A stretch of 64,000 nt of DNA from Halorubellus salinus (GCF_020567525.1 NZ_JAJCVI010000007.1:124001-188000); one strand, 5' to 3'; shown: positions 1 to 8,609, counted from the stretch's first letter. Notes: a model not told the origin generated them from the sequence alone. Made by a program: numbers and translations.

Positions 1-30
1 GACGGCACTCAGCAGTGTGGCTGGATGCAT
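1..30 (-). CDS. possible 5' end of a gene leaving the window (partial)
   Basis: On the minus strand an ATG at 30-28 opens ten codons (MHPATLLSAV) that run off the left edge. The support is positional: a TATA-like TATAATAC (108-101) followed directly by a perfect palindrome (82-99) lies upstream and points left, and no other gene uses it. The leader would be about 50 bases. Ten hydrophobic residues could begin a signal peptide or membrane helix, but nothing more can be said. The downstream sequence would settle it. Confidence 0.3.
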   Translation of the reverse strand, partial: MHPATLLSAV

Positions 31-81
31 GTGCCTCACGGTATGTCGTAGGAGTTAGTGAGGGGCCACCCGATTCCCGAG

Positions 82-110
82 GTCGGGCATTTGCCCGACA
101 GTATTATACC
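82..110 (-). promoter_or_regulatory. leftward promoter with palindromic operator
   Basis: Read on the minus strand, GGTATAATAC (110-101) is followed by GTCGGGCAAATGCCCGAC (99-82), two perfect 8-base arms around two bases. A palindrome between the TATA box and the expected start of transcription is the usual repressor position in archaea. The regulated gene would lie left of the window. It could instead be a hairpin terminator of a rightward transcript, but no such gene is present. Confidence 0.4.
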
Positions 111-196
111 CGTGAGAACCTAGCTCTCGAACCGCTCGGATTGCGGTGGAACAGTCGTCACACGCCGCTGAGATTTCAGCTGAACGTGGAAGCGCG

Positions 197-982
197 TCAG
201 TTTGTTGCGCTTCGCGTATCCTCCATGTCCAGATGGGTTGTGAACCAGCTTTGGATGAGTTCAGATAGCACGGCGGCGAACGCAGTTTCGTCGCTCCAGA
301 TCGCAGTCTCCACGGGGAGGCCAGGGATTCGTTCGTTCCCGAGGACGCTCAAGAGGAGACGGTGGTTGTCGACAGTGAGTGCACGGCCAGATTGCTTGCG
401 CGCCGGCCGGAGGCGCTCTGGAAACCGAACGGTCCGAACCTGCGGCTGGAACGCATCAAAGTCTGCGTCGCGGCTGACAAACGTGACTTCGATACCTTCG
501 CTCGCACAGTCATTCAACACCTCACTGGTCTCGGCCGTAAGTTCGTTCGCGCCACAGGCGTAGAGCAAATTCGATTCGGCGTTAGACGCAAGGCCGCGAA
601 CTCGTGACTCTATCTGCTCGGTGCCTTTGACCGTCCAGATCTCTTCTTGTTGATCGGCAGCGTCGTCGCGTTCGCGCTTGACACGTTCGAGGTACCGGAA
701 CGCATCCGATTGGTGCGCTTCGAACCGCGATTGCAGGTACGTCTGTGCCGTGTCGAGATCGGTGGGTCGGTACCGTATCGGACTCGACTGGTGGACTTCG
801 ACGAGACCACGTTCTTCGAGGTTCTCCGCGGCGCCGTAGACCTGTGAGCGCGGGACATCCGCGATGCGGCTGATGTCTCTCGCAGACCCAGTATCGAGCT
901 TCTGGAGCGCGATGAATACCTTCGCCTCGTAGGACGTGAGTCCGAGGTATTCGAGCGCCTCAACCGCATCACGTTCGTCCAT
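197..982 (-). CDS. TrmB family transcriptional regulator
   Basis: A 261-residue DNA-binding protein of the TrmB family. Residues 1-75 form a winged helix (EALEYLGLTSYEAKVF, then DISRIADVPRSQVY as recognition region). A helical linker with many charged residues follows (about 75-110), then an effector domain of the TrmB/phospholipase-D-like fold. The ATG at 982 begins one base after the stop of the RND exporter, so the two genes form one transcript and the regulator is probably dedicated to the exporter. Reading further upstream in this frame gives only low-complexity Ser/Arg sequence, so that longer start is rejected. TrmB proteins in haloarchaea often control sugar or metabolic genes, but the neighbour here suggests export or lipid control. 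The ligand is unknown. Confidence 0.88.
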   Translation of the reverse strand: MDERDAVEALEYLGLTSYEAKVFIALQKLDTGSARDISRIADVPRSQVYGAAENLEERGLVEVHQSSPIRYRPTDLDTAQTYLQSRFEAHQSDAFRYLERVKRERDDAADQQEEIWTVKGTEQIESRVRGLASNAESNLLYACGANELTAETSEVLNDCASEGIEVTFVSRDADFDAFQPQVRTVRFPERLRPARKQSGRALTVDNHRLLLSVLGNERIPGLPVETAIWSDETAFAAVLSELIQSWFTTHLDMEDTRSATN

Positions 983-983
983 A

Positions 984-3900
984 TCAGTCCTCCGCGGGCA
1001 CCTCACCCGCACTTGGGGTCGCTGCCATCGCCGTGGCGTCGTCGGGGGCGACGTACCGCGTCCAGACGACGAGGAGGCTCGGAAGGACGAGCACGCTCGC
1101 GAGGAACGCGTAGATGATGGTGATTCCAGTGATGATGCCGAACTGCTGGAGTGGTGGGAGGATGGCGAACGCGAGGACGCCAAAGCCACCGACGGTCGTC
1201 GCTGCACTGCCGAGCAGTGCGCCGCCGGTTCCGGTGACGGCGGTCCGCATCGCCTCCCACTTCGAGTCGGCGCGTTCCAGTTCCTGATTGTAGCGCTCGC
1301 TGAGGTGGATGCTGTATGCGACCCCGAGCCCGACGGTCAGGCTCGTGATCATCCCGGTCAGGATGTTGAAGGGGATGCCGAGCAAGTACATCGTCCCCAG
1401 GATCCAGCTGACGCTGAAGATGACGGGGAGGATGGTAACGAGCCCGAGTGTCGCGCTGCCTTCTGCGATCCGGTAGGTGATCATGAGGAACGCGACGACG
1501 GCGACGAGCGTGATGAGCAGGCTCTCGATGACCGTCTGCAGCAGGTTGTCTTGGACGATCTTGAACAGGATCGTCTGGCCGGTCGCAGTCGCTTGGAGGC
1601 CTGCACCGTCGATGGTGCCGGCGACCGACCGCATCTGTTCGGTGACGGCCGTGCTTGACGCGCCACCGTTCATGGAGATGACGAGGCGCGCAGCGGCGTA
1701 GTCGCCGTCTTCGGTCCGGTGGATGACGCCTGCGGCTTCGTCAGGTGCGATCTCGAACAGTTCGGCGTACACGGCGTCGACGTTCTGGTCGGGAACGTCG
1801 TCACCGTCGGTGTCCGCCTCTTGGAACGTCGCGTTGAACGTTTCGTTCTCCGCAGCGACTGTTTCCATGACCGAGAGCGGTCCCTCGATGCTCGGTTCGC
1901 CGTTCGAGAGCTTCTGGACCGCGTTCTTCTCCGCGGCGGCGTCGCGAGCCTCTGAGAGCTTGCGTAACGAGTCGGGTGTCGCAACGTCACCTTGGACGAG
2001 CAGTTGGGCTTGCGAGTCCTCGCGGAGGAAGTTCTGATTGACGTATTCCAGGTTGTCTTTGGCCGTGTAGTCGCTGGGTGCGAACGGCTCCGGGAGGTCC
2101 TTCGTGAACTCCGGTGGGTCCTGTGCGAGGAAGTCCTCCTGGTTGAAGCTCGTGTCGACCTGCGTGGCGCCGTACGCACCGCCGGCGCTCACGAGGAGCG
2201 CGACGACGATGACGGCGTACGGGGCTCTGCGTGCGAGGGTCGAGCCGACGGCGAGGACGCTACTGAAGCGTCCGCCGCCGGTACCGAACGCGGTCTTCTT
2301 GCGGTCCACGTCGAAGCGTCCCTCGAGGAACTCGTCGATCTCGACCTTGAGCGCTGGGACGAGCCCGCCGAAGACGAGCATCGCCGCGGAGATGCCGACG
2401 GCGCTCACGATCCCGAAGTCCTTGATCGGTGGGATGGGACTGGTGAGGTTCGCGAGGAATCCGATGACGGTCGTCGCGGTGACGAACAGGAGGGCGACGC
2501 CGACGCCGACGAGTCCGACGCGCATCGCGCCCCGGACGTCACTCTCTGTGTGGCGGTTGTTGCGCTCCTCGCGGTGGCGCATGAAGATGTGTATCGCGTA
2601 GTCGATACTCAACCCGATGAGGAGTACCGGGACTGCGATCATCATCTGGTTGAACGCGATGCCGGCCCAGCCCATGAACCCGAACGTCCAGACGAGGACG
2701 GCGCCGATGCCGAACACGCCCAGGAGGATGTCGATGAGGTCGCGGTACGCGATGGCGAGTGCGACGACGACGAACAGGAGTGCGAGCGGGCCGACGATAG
2801 CGAGGCTGTCGGCCATCGACCGGTTGATCTCGTCGGAGATGATGCCGGCGCCGAAGACGAGGACGTCGGTGCCGCCGCCGAGGTCGTTCGTGATGGACTG
2901 CATCGCCAGCTGAGCGTCGGTGATTGCTTCCGGCGCAGTGCCGGTAGCACCGCCGCCACCCGAGGCGTGCGTGACGATGAGCATCGTCGCGTTCGCGTTC
3001 GAGCTGCCGGGGTCGTAGCTGGTGGGCATGAACGCGAATGCGGCGCCGCTGCCGCCGCTGTCGGCGCCGAGAACGAGCGAAAGGGTATCGTCGATCTCGC
3101 TCTGGTTCATCGAGCGAAGTTGCTCGAGTTGCGTGTCGAGACTCGGGTTCGATTCCGCTTCGAGCTCGGCCTGGAGGTCGGCGAGTTCTTGGCCGAGTTC
3201 CTTGAGTTCAGTCCCTTTGGCTTCGAGTTCCTCGCCGCGGTCCTCGAGTTCAGTGGCGCGTTGCTGGAGTGTGGCGAAGTCTTCGGCGAGGACGCCCTGT
3301 GTGCCTTGCCGGTAGGCGGCCTCGGCGTCGTCGCGCGAAGTGGCGTTGCGGAGCTGTTGGGCAGCAGCTTCGAACGTGGTGTAGTCGTCGGTAATGTTGA
3401 CGGTCGTGTTCGCCTCCACCTGCTCGAACTGCGTGCGGATGTCCGCGTTCGGGTTCGCGCGCACTGTGTCGAGAGCGCCCCGGAGTAGGCCGGTGGTCTC
3501 GTTCAGTGTGGCACTCCGTTCTTGGAGTGTCGCCTGTTGTTGCTTGAGAGCGGCCGATTCCTCGGTGACGGTCGCGTTCAGGCGTTCGAATTTGACCGCC
3601 TTCTGTTGGAGCTCGGCGCCGATCTCGCTCTGGATGGCGGCCGTCGCGACGATGTTGGAGATGCCGACGACGGAGTTGTTCTCGGTGAGTGTGCTCCCGA
3701 CTGTATCATTGGCTTGGAGCCGTTGTTCCAGTTCGATGATGTCGACGAGCGTAGCCTTGTCGAGGACGTTGTCGTCCTTGATGATGAGTTGTGTGCTCGT
3801 CGTGTTGTCTGAGCCGGTCGAGAAGTTCGATTCGATGTAGGAGAGCTTCTTCGATTCCTCGGATTCGCTCTGGAATTGGTCGAGCGAACTGGATTGGTCT

Positions 3901-4007
3901 ATACCGGTGGCACCGGCGCCGACTGCGACGGTCAGGACCAGCATCAGCGCGATAACGATTCGCGAGTGCTCGGTTACCGTCTCGAAGAGGGGGTCAAGCC
4001 GACCCAT
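984..4007 (-). CDS. RND/MMPL superfamily exporter
   Basis: A 1007-residue membrane exporter of the RND superfamily (MMPL type), probably moving lipids or hydrophobic compounds with the cation gradient. One membrane helix near residue 20 is followed by a large outside domain with a Gln/Glu-rich heptad region (about 130-300) that should form coiled coil. A block of five to six helices lies near 400-560, then a second outside domain, then a final block near 815-985. The duplicated plan is typical of the family. The second loop carries DTDGDDVPDQN, an Asp-rich calcium-loop-like motif shared with the other RND exporter at 33 kb. A TATA box and an 18-bp palindromic operator precede the gene, and a trmB-type regulator follows in the same transcript. 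The substrate is not evident. Confidence 0.9.
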   Translation of the reverse strand: MGRLDPLFETVTEHSRIVIALMLVLTVAVGAGATGIDQSSSLDQFQSESEESKKLSYIESNFSTGSDNTTSTQLIIKDDNVLDKATLVDIIELEQRLQANDTVGSTLTENNSVVGISNIVATAAIQSEIGAELQQKAVKFERLNATVTEESAALKQQQATLQERSATLNETTGLLRGALDTVRANPNADIRTQFEQVEANTTVNITDDYTTFEAAAQQLRNATSRDDAEAAYRQGTQGVLAEDFATLQQRATELEDRGEELEAKGTELKELGQELADLQAELEAESNPSLDTQLEQLRSMNQSEIDDTLSLVLGADSGGSGAAFAFMPTSYDPGSSNANATMLIVTHASGGGGATGTAPEAITDAQLAMQSITNDLGGGTDVLVFGAGIISDEINRSMADSLAIVGPLALLFVVVALAIAYRDLIDILLGVFGIGAVLVWTFGFMGWAGIAFNQMMIAVPVLLIGLSIDYAIHIFMRHREERNNRHTESDVRGAMRVGLVGVGVALLFVTATTVIGFLANLTSPIPPIKDFGIVSAVGISAAMLVFGGLVPALKVEIDEFLEGRFDVDRKKTAFGTGGGRFSSVLAVGSTLARRAPYAVIVVALLVSAGGAYGATQVDTSFNQEDFLAQDPPEFTKDLPEPFAPSDYTAKDNLEYVNQNFLREDSQAQLLVQGDVATPDSLRKLSEARDAAAEKNAVQKLSNGEPSIEGPLSVMETVAAENETFNATFQEADTDGDDVPDQNVDAVYAELFEIAPDEAAGVIHRTEDGDYAAARLVISMNGGASSTAVTEQMRSVAGTIDGAGLQATATGQTILFKIVQDNLLQTVIESLLITLVAVVAFLMITYRIAEGSATLGLVTILPVIFSVSWILGTMYLLGIPFNILTGMITSLTVGLGVAYSIHLSERYNQELERADSKWEAMRTAVTGTGGALLGSAATTVGGFGVLAFAILPPLQQFGIITGITIIYAFLASVLVLPSLLVVWTRYVAPDDATAMAATPSAGEVPAED

Positions 4008-4066
4008 GTTGGTGCCTCCGTGTTCTCTCTGGTGGTGTCATGGTGGTACTCACAGTTCGTCGGTGC

Positions 4067-4090
4067 TGACTAAACGTTCAGTCTATATAA
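4067..4090 (-). promoter_or_regulatory. RND exporter promoter with TetR-type operator O1
   Basis: Minus-strand TTATATA (4090-4084) is a TATA box. TGACTAAACGTTCAGTCT (4067-4084, plus strand) overlaps and follows it, covering the expected transcription start. It matches the perfect 18-bp palindrome TGACTGAACGTTCAGTCA at 16 positions. Nearly the same site sits at 7563-7580 before the operon that encodes a TetR protein, so binding by that TetR is the simplest reading. Confidence 0.7.
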
Positions 4091-4262
4091 CCGTGGCGTT
4101 TGGCACCGTCACTGTCTTCGAGAAAGCTCGAAGAAAGCATCGAACAGGGGGGATTCGATGTTTGGTGCCCCTGAAACGCCGTCTAAGACACCGACCCGTC
4201 TCCAGATTCGACCAGTCTTCGGCGGTCGACGGGGAGACACGTACCCCATCCACCCCGGCACC

Positions 4263-4280
4263 CTACTGAACGTACAGTCA
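4263..4280. promoter_or_regulatory. additional TetR-type operator copy O2
   Basis: CTACTGAACGTACAGTCA matches the 18-bp palindrome TGACTGAACGTTCAGTCA at 15 positions. It lies about 180 bases upstream of O1 and just after the 3' end of the unknown gene at 4326. No TATA box is visible beside it, so it may be an auxiliary site allowing DNA looping rather than a promoter of its own. The rest of 4091-4325 shows no gene I can support. Confidence 0.5.
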
Positions 4281-4325
4281 GCACTTGAGCGTTTTGGCTC
4301 GCCAGCGGACACGCCGAGACGACAC

Positions 4326-5006
4326 TCACTCCACTATGCCCGCCGCGTCACCGTCCATCGACGTCACTGCACGCTCGAGCGCGTCCGGCCCTGCGCCACC
4401 GACCAACCCCCCGATACGTGCAGCCACTGCACACGAACACCCACTCCCACGAACGAACACGGACACAGCCTCCGCCTCATCGACCACACCCGACGGCACC
4501 GCGAGCACCGGCTCAGAGGCACTATCGTCGGCCTCCCGACACGCGTTTCGAGACGCTACCTCCCGCCCCATCGTCCGCACTGCGGACAACACACCCTCAC
4601 AACTCGCTGAACCCCCCAACAACAACTGATAGCCGCGAGCGTGCAACCAATCACACCAGAGGACCAACTCCGTCACAGCACCCTCATCATCCGCTCCCTC
4701 GGAACGGCTAAGAACGGTGGCTAACGCCTGCCCCTGTCGGTCCAACGCTTCGACGGCGACCCCAGTCTTGACCGCCACCACCGGCGGTTCACTTCCTGCC
4801 TCCTGACCTCCCGCGCCGTCCTGCATCGCCTCGAAGATCAGCGACGCAACCAGAGATGGCACCCCCACATCACTCGTACCAAACCCCGGCTCGAGGTCAG
4901 ACGGTCGCTCCATCCCACCGGGCCCATTCAGGCGCGACGCCGTCGCCCGAGCAAGCGTCGCCGCGCGTGCCGCCACCAGGGTCGCTGGCGACTCGAACTC
5001 AGTCAT
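4326..5006 (-). CDS. unknown acidic protein coupled to MATE exporter
   Basis: A 226-residue acidic protein that I do not recognise. It has no clear membrane helix. Small residues dominate, with an Ala-rich helical N-terminus (LVAARAATLARATASRL), a central segment with WCDWLHARGYQLLL, and several cysteines, two of them close together near the C-terminus (GCSCA). The start at 5006 lies 8 bases inside the end of the MATE gene, so translation is probably coupled and the gene is the last of the zinc-ribbon/TetR/MATE operon. Amino-acid composition fits a haloarchaeal cytoplasmic protein. Reading on the opposite strand gives only Arg/Pro/Thr-rich frames. A helper of the exporter is possible but unproved. 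Confidence 0.6.
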   Translation of the reverse strand: MTEFESPATLVAARAATLARATASRLNGPGGMERPSDLEPGFGTSDVGVPSLVASLIFEAMQDGAGGQEAGSEPPVVAVKTGVAVEALDRQGQALATVLSRSEGADDEGAVTELVLWCDWLHARGYQLLLGGSASCEGVLSAVRTMGREVASRNACREADDSASEPVLAVPSGVVDEAEAVSVFVRGSGCSCAVAARIGGLVGGAGPDALERAVTSMDGDAAGIVE

Positions 5007-6459
5007 CGCCTGCCACCTGCCCAGTCGATGGTTCTGAGACCACGTTGCTCGTCCATGTCCCACGCGAGAACCACGCAACTGCAGCCAGCATCGACAGGAC
5101 GTTCGACGCCGCAATCGCCCACCACACCCCGCTCGCACCCATCCCGAGGACTTCCTGGAAGACGTACGCCAGCGGAAGCCGGAACACCCACAACGAAAGG
5201 ATGGCGAACGTCATCGCCAACCGCGTGCTCCCGCTCCCACGGAACGCACCCTGAACGACCTGAAAGACGCCGATGAACAGGAACGTCGGCCCGATGATGC
5301 GGAGGTAGTCCGCGCCGAGGGCGACGACGTCCGGCGCGTCCGCAATGAAGACGCTCGTGATCGGTCCCGCGAACGCGTACGCGACCACGCCGACGAGCGC
5401 GAGCACTCCCGCAACGATAGCCGAACTGTACAGCACCGCTTTCCGGGCGCGGCCAGCCTGCTGTGTCCCGAGGTTCTGCCCGACGACTGTCTCCGTGCCA
5501 CGCGCCAACCCAAGGGCCGGGAGGAACACGAGCGAATTGATGCGGTTCCCGATGCCGAGCGCTGCGACCGCGTCGTCGCCCGCGAACGCCACGAGCGCCG
5601 TCAATACCGTGATACCGAGCGCGCGCGTCGACTGCTCGACGCTCGCCGGCGCGCCGAGCGAGACGATGCGCTTGACCATCGACCAGTCGAGGACGACGTC
5701 GGACACCGACAGGTGAATCCCGACCTTCCCGGAGAACAGCCACACGAACCCGAGGATGGCACCCAGCCCACGGGAAACGACCGTCGCGATGGCGGCCCCC
5801 TGAACGCCGAATCCATCGAACCCAGTGAGAGCGTACAGCGACGACTGCAAGCTATCGAGGCCGAGCCACGAGAGCAGGACGTTCTCCTGGAAGCCGAGAA
5901 TGAGGAACGGGTCCAGTACGACGTTCAAGGCGACACCGACGGCCATCAGGTACAGCGGGGTTCGGGTATCGCCCCAGCCCTGAAGCAGCGCCTGGAAGAT
6001 GAAGAACCCGAACATGAACAGCACGCCGATGAATATCGTCCGGGTGTACTCGACGGAGAGCTGGTACTCGACGCTACCCGGTGTCGCACCGACGAGGTCG
6101 ACCAGCCACGGCGAGAGGACGTATCCGAGCGCCGAGAACGCGAGTGCGACGACCGTAACGAAGGCGATGGTCTGGCCGGCGACGTAGTTCACTCGGTCGT
6201 CGTTCCCTGCGCCCTTGTTCTGGGCGACGAGGACCGTGCCAGCGACCGTGAACCCGCCAGCGACGGAGATCATGAGGAAGACGAGCGGCCACGAGTACGA
6301 GAGTGCGGACACTGCTTCCTGGCCGAGTCGCCCGACCCAGAACGTGTCCGCGAGGTTGTACCCGACCTGGAGGAGTTGGCTCAGGACGATGGGGAGCGAC
6401 AGCACCAGAAGCGGTTTCAGGAGGTCACCGTCGGTGAGGTTGACGTCTCGCGTACTCAT
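4999..6459 (-). CDS. MATE family efflux transporter
   Basis: A 486-residue integral membrane protein of the MATE family, which exports drugs or metabolites in exchange for Na+ or H+. About twelve helices are visible in two homologous halves, starting at KPLLVLSLPIVLSQLLQVG (about residues 14-32) with the family pattern NLADTFWVGRLG after it. The second half starts near residue 240. The ATG at 6459 overlaps the TGA of the tetR gene as ATGA, which fixes the start. A longer frame upstream is Arg-rich and lies inside tetR, so it is rejected. It is the third gene of the operon beginning at 7557 and should be derepressed with it. Confidence 0.92.
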   Translation of the reverse strand: MSTRDVNLTDGDLLKPLLVLSLPIVLSQLLQVGYNLADTFWVGRLGQEAVSALSYSWPLVFLMISVAGGFTVAGTVLVAQNKGAGNDDRVNYVAGQTIAFVTVVALAFSALGYVLSPWLVDLVGATPGSVEYQLSVEYTRTIFIGVLFMFGFFIFQALLQGWGDTRTPLYLMAVGVALNVVLDPFLILGFQENVLLSWLGLDSLQSSLYALTGFDGFGVQGAAIATVVSRGLGAILGFVWLFSGKVGIHLSVSDVVLDWSMVKRIVSLGAPASVEQSTRALGITVLTALVAFAGDDAVAALGIGNRINSLVFLPALGLARGTETVVGQNLGTQQAGRARKAVLYSSAIVAGVLALVGVVAYAFAGPITSVFIADAPDVVALGADYLRIIGPTFLFIGVFQVVQGAFRGSGSTRLAMTFAILSLWVFRLPLAYVFQEVLGMGASGVWWAIAASNVLSMLAAVAWFSRGTWTSNVVSEPSTGQVAGDD

Positions 6460-7070
6460 CCCCGGGCCTCGTGGGTGGCGAGGTCGTCGAGGGTTGCATG
6501 AATCATCTCGCGGACGGGGTCGACGACGTCGTGGTCGGCGGTGTAGCGTTCTAGCATCGCGCCGTTTAGTGACGACAACAGCCAAGTTGCCGCACGCTCG
6601 GGGTCGATGTCGTCCTGGATGCGGCTGGTCTCGATGCCGTCCGTGATTTCGGTCGCGATGCGGTCGCGGAGGGCGGCGTCGATGCGCGTGAACTCCGCGC
6701 GGTACTCGGGGGTACCGATGGCTTGCGCCCGGAGTTGGATGATAGTGCGTTGGGCGTCCTGCATGTCGTCATCGACGTCGACGGCGAGGTACACGTCGAC
6801 GATGCGACGGATGGTTGCGAGCGGGTCGGCTTCGTCGATGTCGTCGAGGGAGGCGAGGAAGCGGTCGCCGGCGAACTCGAGGAAGGCAGCGATGAGTTCG
6901 TCCTTGGAGCTGTAGTGATAGTAGAGTAAGGACTTGCTCTTGTCGAACTCTTCGGCGATGTGCGCGATGGTGAGGTCGGTGTAGCCGTATTCGCGGAGGG
7001 CGCGGTAGGTCGCCTCCATAATCTGGGTCTGGGGGCTCGCGTCCTCTGCATCGTTTGTTTCCTCAGACAT
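6456..7070 (-). CDS. TetR/AcrR family repressor
   Basis: A 204-residue TetR-family regulator. Residues 12-58 carry the helix-turn-helix with the family pattern IAEEFDKSKSLLYYHYSSKDEL. The remaining helical part is the ligand-binding and dimer domain. The gene overlaps the zinc-ribbon gene upstream by 8 bases and the MATE gene downstream by ATGA, so all are co-transcribed. An almost identical 18-bp palindrome at this operon's promoter and at the RND exporter promoter makes it the likely repressor of both. The second TetR protein at 7873 is similar in its DNA-reading part and is the alternative candidate. The inducer is unknown, probably a hydrophobic compound exported by the pumps. Confidence 0.93.
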   Translation of the reverse strand: MSEETNDAEDASPQTQIMEATYRALREYGYTDLTIAHIAEEFDKSKSLLYYHYSSKDELIAAFLEFAGDRFLASLDDIDEADPLATIRRIVDVYLAVDVDDDMQDAQRTIIQLRAQAIGTPEYRAEFTRIDAALRDRIATEITDGIETSRIQDDIDPERAATWLLSSLNGAMLERYTADHDVVDPVREMIHATLDDLATHEARG

Positions 7071-7557
7071 CGTCGTGTCCTCGGGCGGTCTGGTGGGTGT
7101 CGAAGTCTGCTAGGTCAGTTGTACACCAGTGACAGAACTCGAGGTCGGGGTCGAGGGGTTTTCCACAGTGCGGGCAGTCGACGGCGTCGTCGGGCTCGTC
7201 AACGGGCTTCGGGTCCGTGGTGTAGTCGTCCTGTGGTGTCTTGTTCGCTGGTTGGGATTCGTCGGCGCCGAGCGAACTGTGGAGGCGGTTGGTCAGTTTG
7301 GCGATGAGGTAGGCGTCGGCGACGCTCAGGGCGATGACGGTCAGCGAGGGGAGGAATGGTTCGATTGGGACGCTGTTGCCCGTGGTGGCGGTTCTGAGTG
7401 CTGTTTCGGGAACGTAGATGACAGTAACGGCGGTGGTGAGGGCGAGCCAGCCGAGGGCGCGGAGCCAGCGGCGCAGGTAGAGGTGGCCGGCGCCGGTGGC
7501 GACGACGCCGAGGAGCGCTGCGAGCCAGGGGCGTCTGGTTGATGAACGTTCGACCAT
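7063..7557 (-). CDS. membrane protein with C-terminal zinc ribbon
   Basis: A 164-residue protein with an N-terminal membrane part (helices near 11-24, 33-50 and 69-88) and a soluble tail ending in a zinc ribbon (Cys128, Cys131, Cys142, Cys145). Such small membrane/zinc-ribbon proteins are common in haloarchaea and have no assigned function. I take the ATG at 7557 because the TATA box and operator end just upstream, giving a leaderless mRNA. A longer frame to 7746 would run through that promoter. It is the first gene of the tetR-MATE operon and overlaps tetR by 8 bases, so it belongs to an export or membrane-stress response. Confidence 0.85.
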   Translation of the reverse strand: MVERSSTRRPWLAALLGVVATGAGHLYLRRWLRALGWLALTTAVTVIYVPETALRTATTGNSVPIEPFLPSLTVIALSVADAYLIAKLTNRLHSSLGADESQPANKTPQDDYTTDPKPVDEPDDAVDCPHCGKPLDPDLEFCHWCTTDLADFDTHQTARGHDDV

Positions 7558-7562
7558 GTTGC

Positions 7563-7587
7563 TGAATAAACGTTCAGTCAGTATAAG
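7563..7587 (-). promoter_or_regulatory. operon promoter with TetR-type operator O3
   Basis: On the minus strand CTTATAC (7587-7581) is the TATA box. TGAATAAACGTTCAGTCA (7563-7580) follows immediately and ends five bases before the ATG at 7557, so transcript and gene start nearly together. The site matches the palindrome TGACTGAACGTTCAGTCA at 16 positions. A repressor here would block transcription of zinc-ribbon gene, tetR, MATE and the unknown gene, including the repressor's own gene. Confidence 0.75.
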
Positions 7588-7872
7588 TCCTGTGACCCGA
7601 CGCCCATCACTATCCAGCAGCCAAAGCCAGCTGTCGACCCAAGCTAAACACACTCCTAAACTCCTAAAACCGTTCCAGAGCCGCGATACTGCCACCTCCG
7701 TCAACACCGACCAGAAGTTCTGAAAGCCAACCGGCTCCACAGGCAAACCTACCCGCCAATCTTACCCACCAGCACCGTTCCACTCACCGGCCACCGTGGG
7801 GATCGAGATAAATGTGAAAGTCCGAAACCGGTTACCCATCCCGGTCTCGATGACGCCGCCCCGCGAAATCAG
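7588..7872. other. intergenic stretch without a supported gene
   Basis: Together with the promoter just before it this is about 315 bases between the zinc-ribbon gene and the second tetR gene. Frames here are short and rich in Ser, Thr and Pro. No TATA-driven start codon, RNA gene or repeat stands out. Confidence 0.5.
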
Positions 7873-8472
7873 TCACGAGTACTTGAAGAGGGTCGCCTCC
7901 AGATAGGATTCGATATAGCCGCGGTTCTCGTGGAGCACTGACGGGTCGTCGACAGTCACACCACGCTCTATCGCTCCATACGCTGTCGAGTACACGAACT
8001 CCGCCACCTCACGCGAGTTCACCGCTCGGAACACGTCCTCCTCGATACCCCACTCGATCGCTTCCACGAGCAACGACACGACCAGCTCGTCCGACCGCTC
8101 GAACTGCTCGCGGTACGAATCGTGATACGGCGCCTGTGCGCGCAACTCCAACAACGCTCGAAGGAACGTGAACCGCTCGTCCTCGAGATCACTCGGCAGC
8201 AACAGATCTACGATCTCGAGGAGGTGTGACTTCGGGTCCTCGCCGTCTGAGGCCGCCAGCTCCGACTCAAGCTGGTCGAGGAGGTACTCGAGGAAGTCGC
8301 CGAGCAGCTCCTCCTTGTCCTCGTAGTGATAGTAGATCAGGGACTTGCTCTTGTCGAACTCGTCGGCGATCTTCGAGATCGTCGTCGCGGAGTACCCGTG
8401 CTGGAACAGGGCCCGATACGTCGCCAGCATGATTTCGTCCGTCGTCTCCGCATCGTCACTCGACTCGCTCAT
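7873..8472 (-). CDS. second TetR/AcrR family regulator
   Basis: A 199-residue TetR-family repressor with the DNA-binding domain in residues 10-58 (IADEFDKSKSLIYYHYEDKEEL), very like the first TetR in the recognition helix region. The C-terminal half is a helical ligand domain without close likeness to the first. I choose the ATG at 8472 because TTTACTA (8502-8496, minus strand) stands about 25 bases upstream, giving a leaderless mRNA. An ATG seven codons earlier lies inside that promoter spacing. A palindromic ACGGACACCGT covers the promoter and may be its own operator. It is monocistronic, since no gene follows for 300 bases. Confidence 0.88.
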   Translation of the reverse strand: MSESSDDAETTDEIMLATYRALFQHGYSATTISKIADEFDKSKSLIYYHYEDKEELLGDFLEYLLDQLESELAASDGEDPKSHLLEIVDLLLPSDLEDERFTFLRALLELRAQAPYHDSYREQFERSDELVVSLLVEAIEWGIEEDVFRAVNSREVAEFVYSTAYGAIERGVTVDDPSVLHENRGYIESYLEATLFKYS

Positions 8473-8482
8473 TGGTTGGTGA

Positions 8483-8507
8483 TAAACGGACACCGTAGTA
8501 AACCGTT
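8483..8507 (-). promoter_or_regulatory. promoter and candidate autoregulatory operator of second tetR
   Basis: Plus-strand TAAACGGACACCGTAGTAAA contains the palindrome ACGG-ACA-CCGT (8486-8496), and a further CCGTT lies at 8503-8507. The minus-strand TATA-like TTTACTA is at 8502-8496. The arms lie between TATA box and start codon. Binding by the gene's own product is inferred only from position. Confidence 0.4.
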
Positions 8508-8609
8508 GTCCCTCCCCGATGCTCCCCTCTCACCGACAAACGCGAGAGGGGCACGGGGCGAGTAAGCGTGTCGTGGGCGATTCCCGGGGTCAGAGTGTGC
8601 GCTGGAGTC

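Noticed and set aside
1992-3488. Long open frame of 498 codons opposite the first RND exporter
   Set aside because: It is an antisense frame made possible by GC-rich third positions. The product is Asp/Arg/Glu-rich without family likeness, while the other strand encodes a clear exporter.
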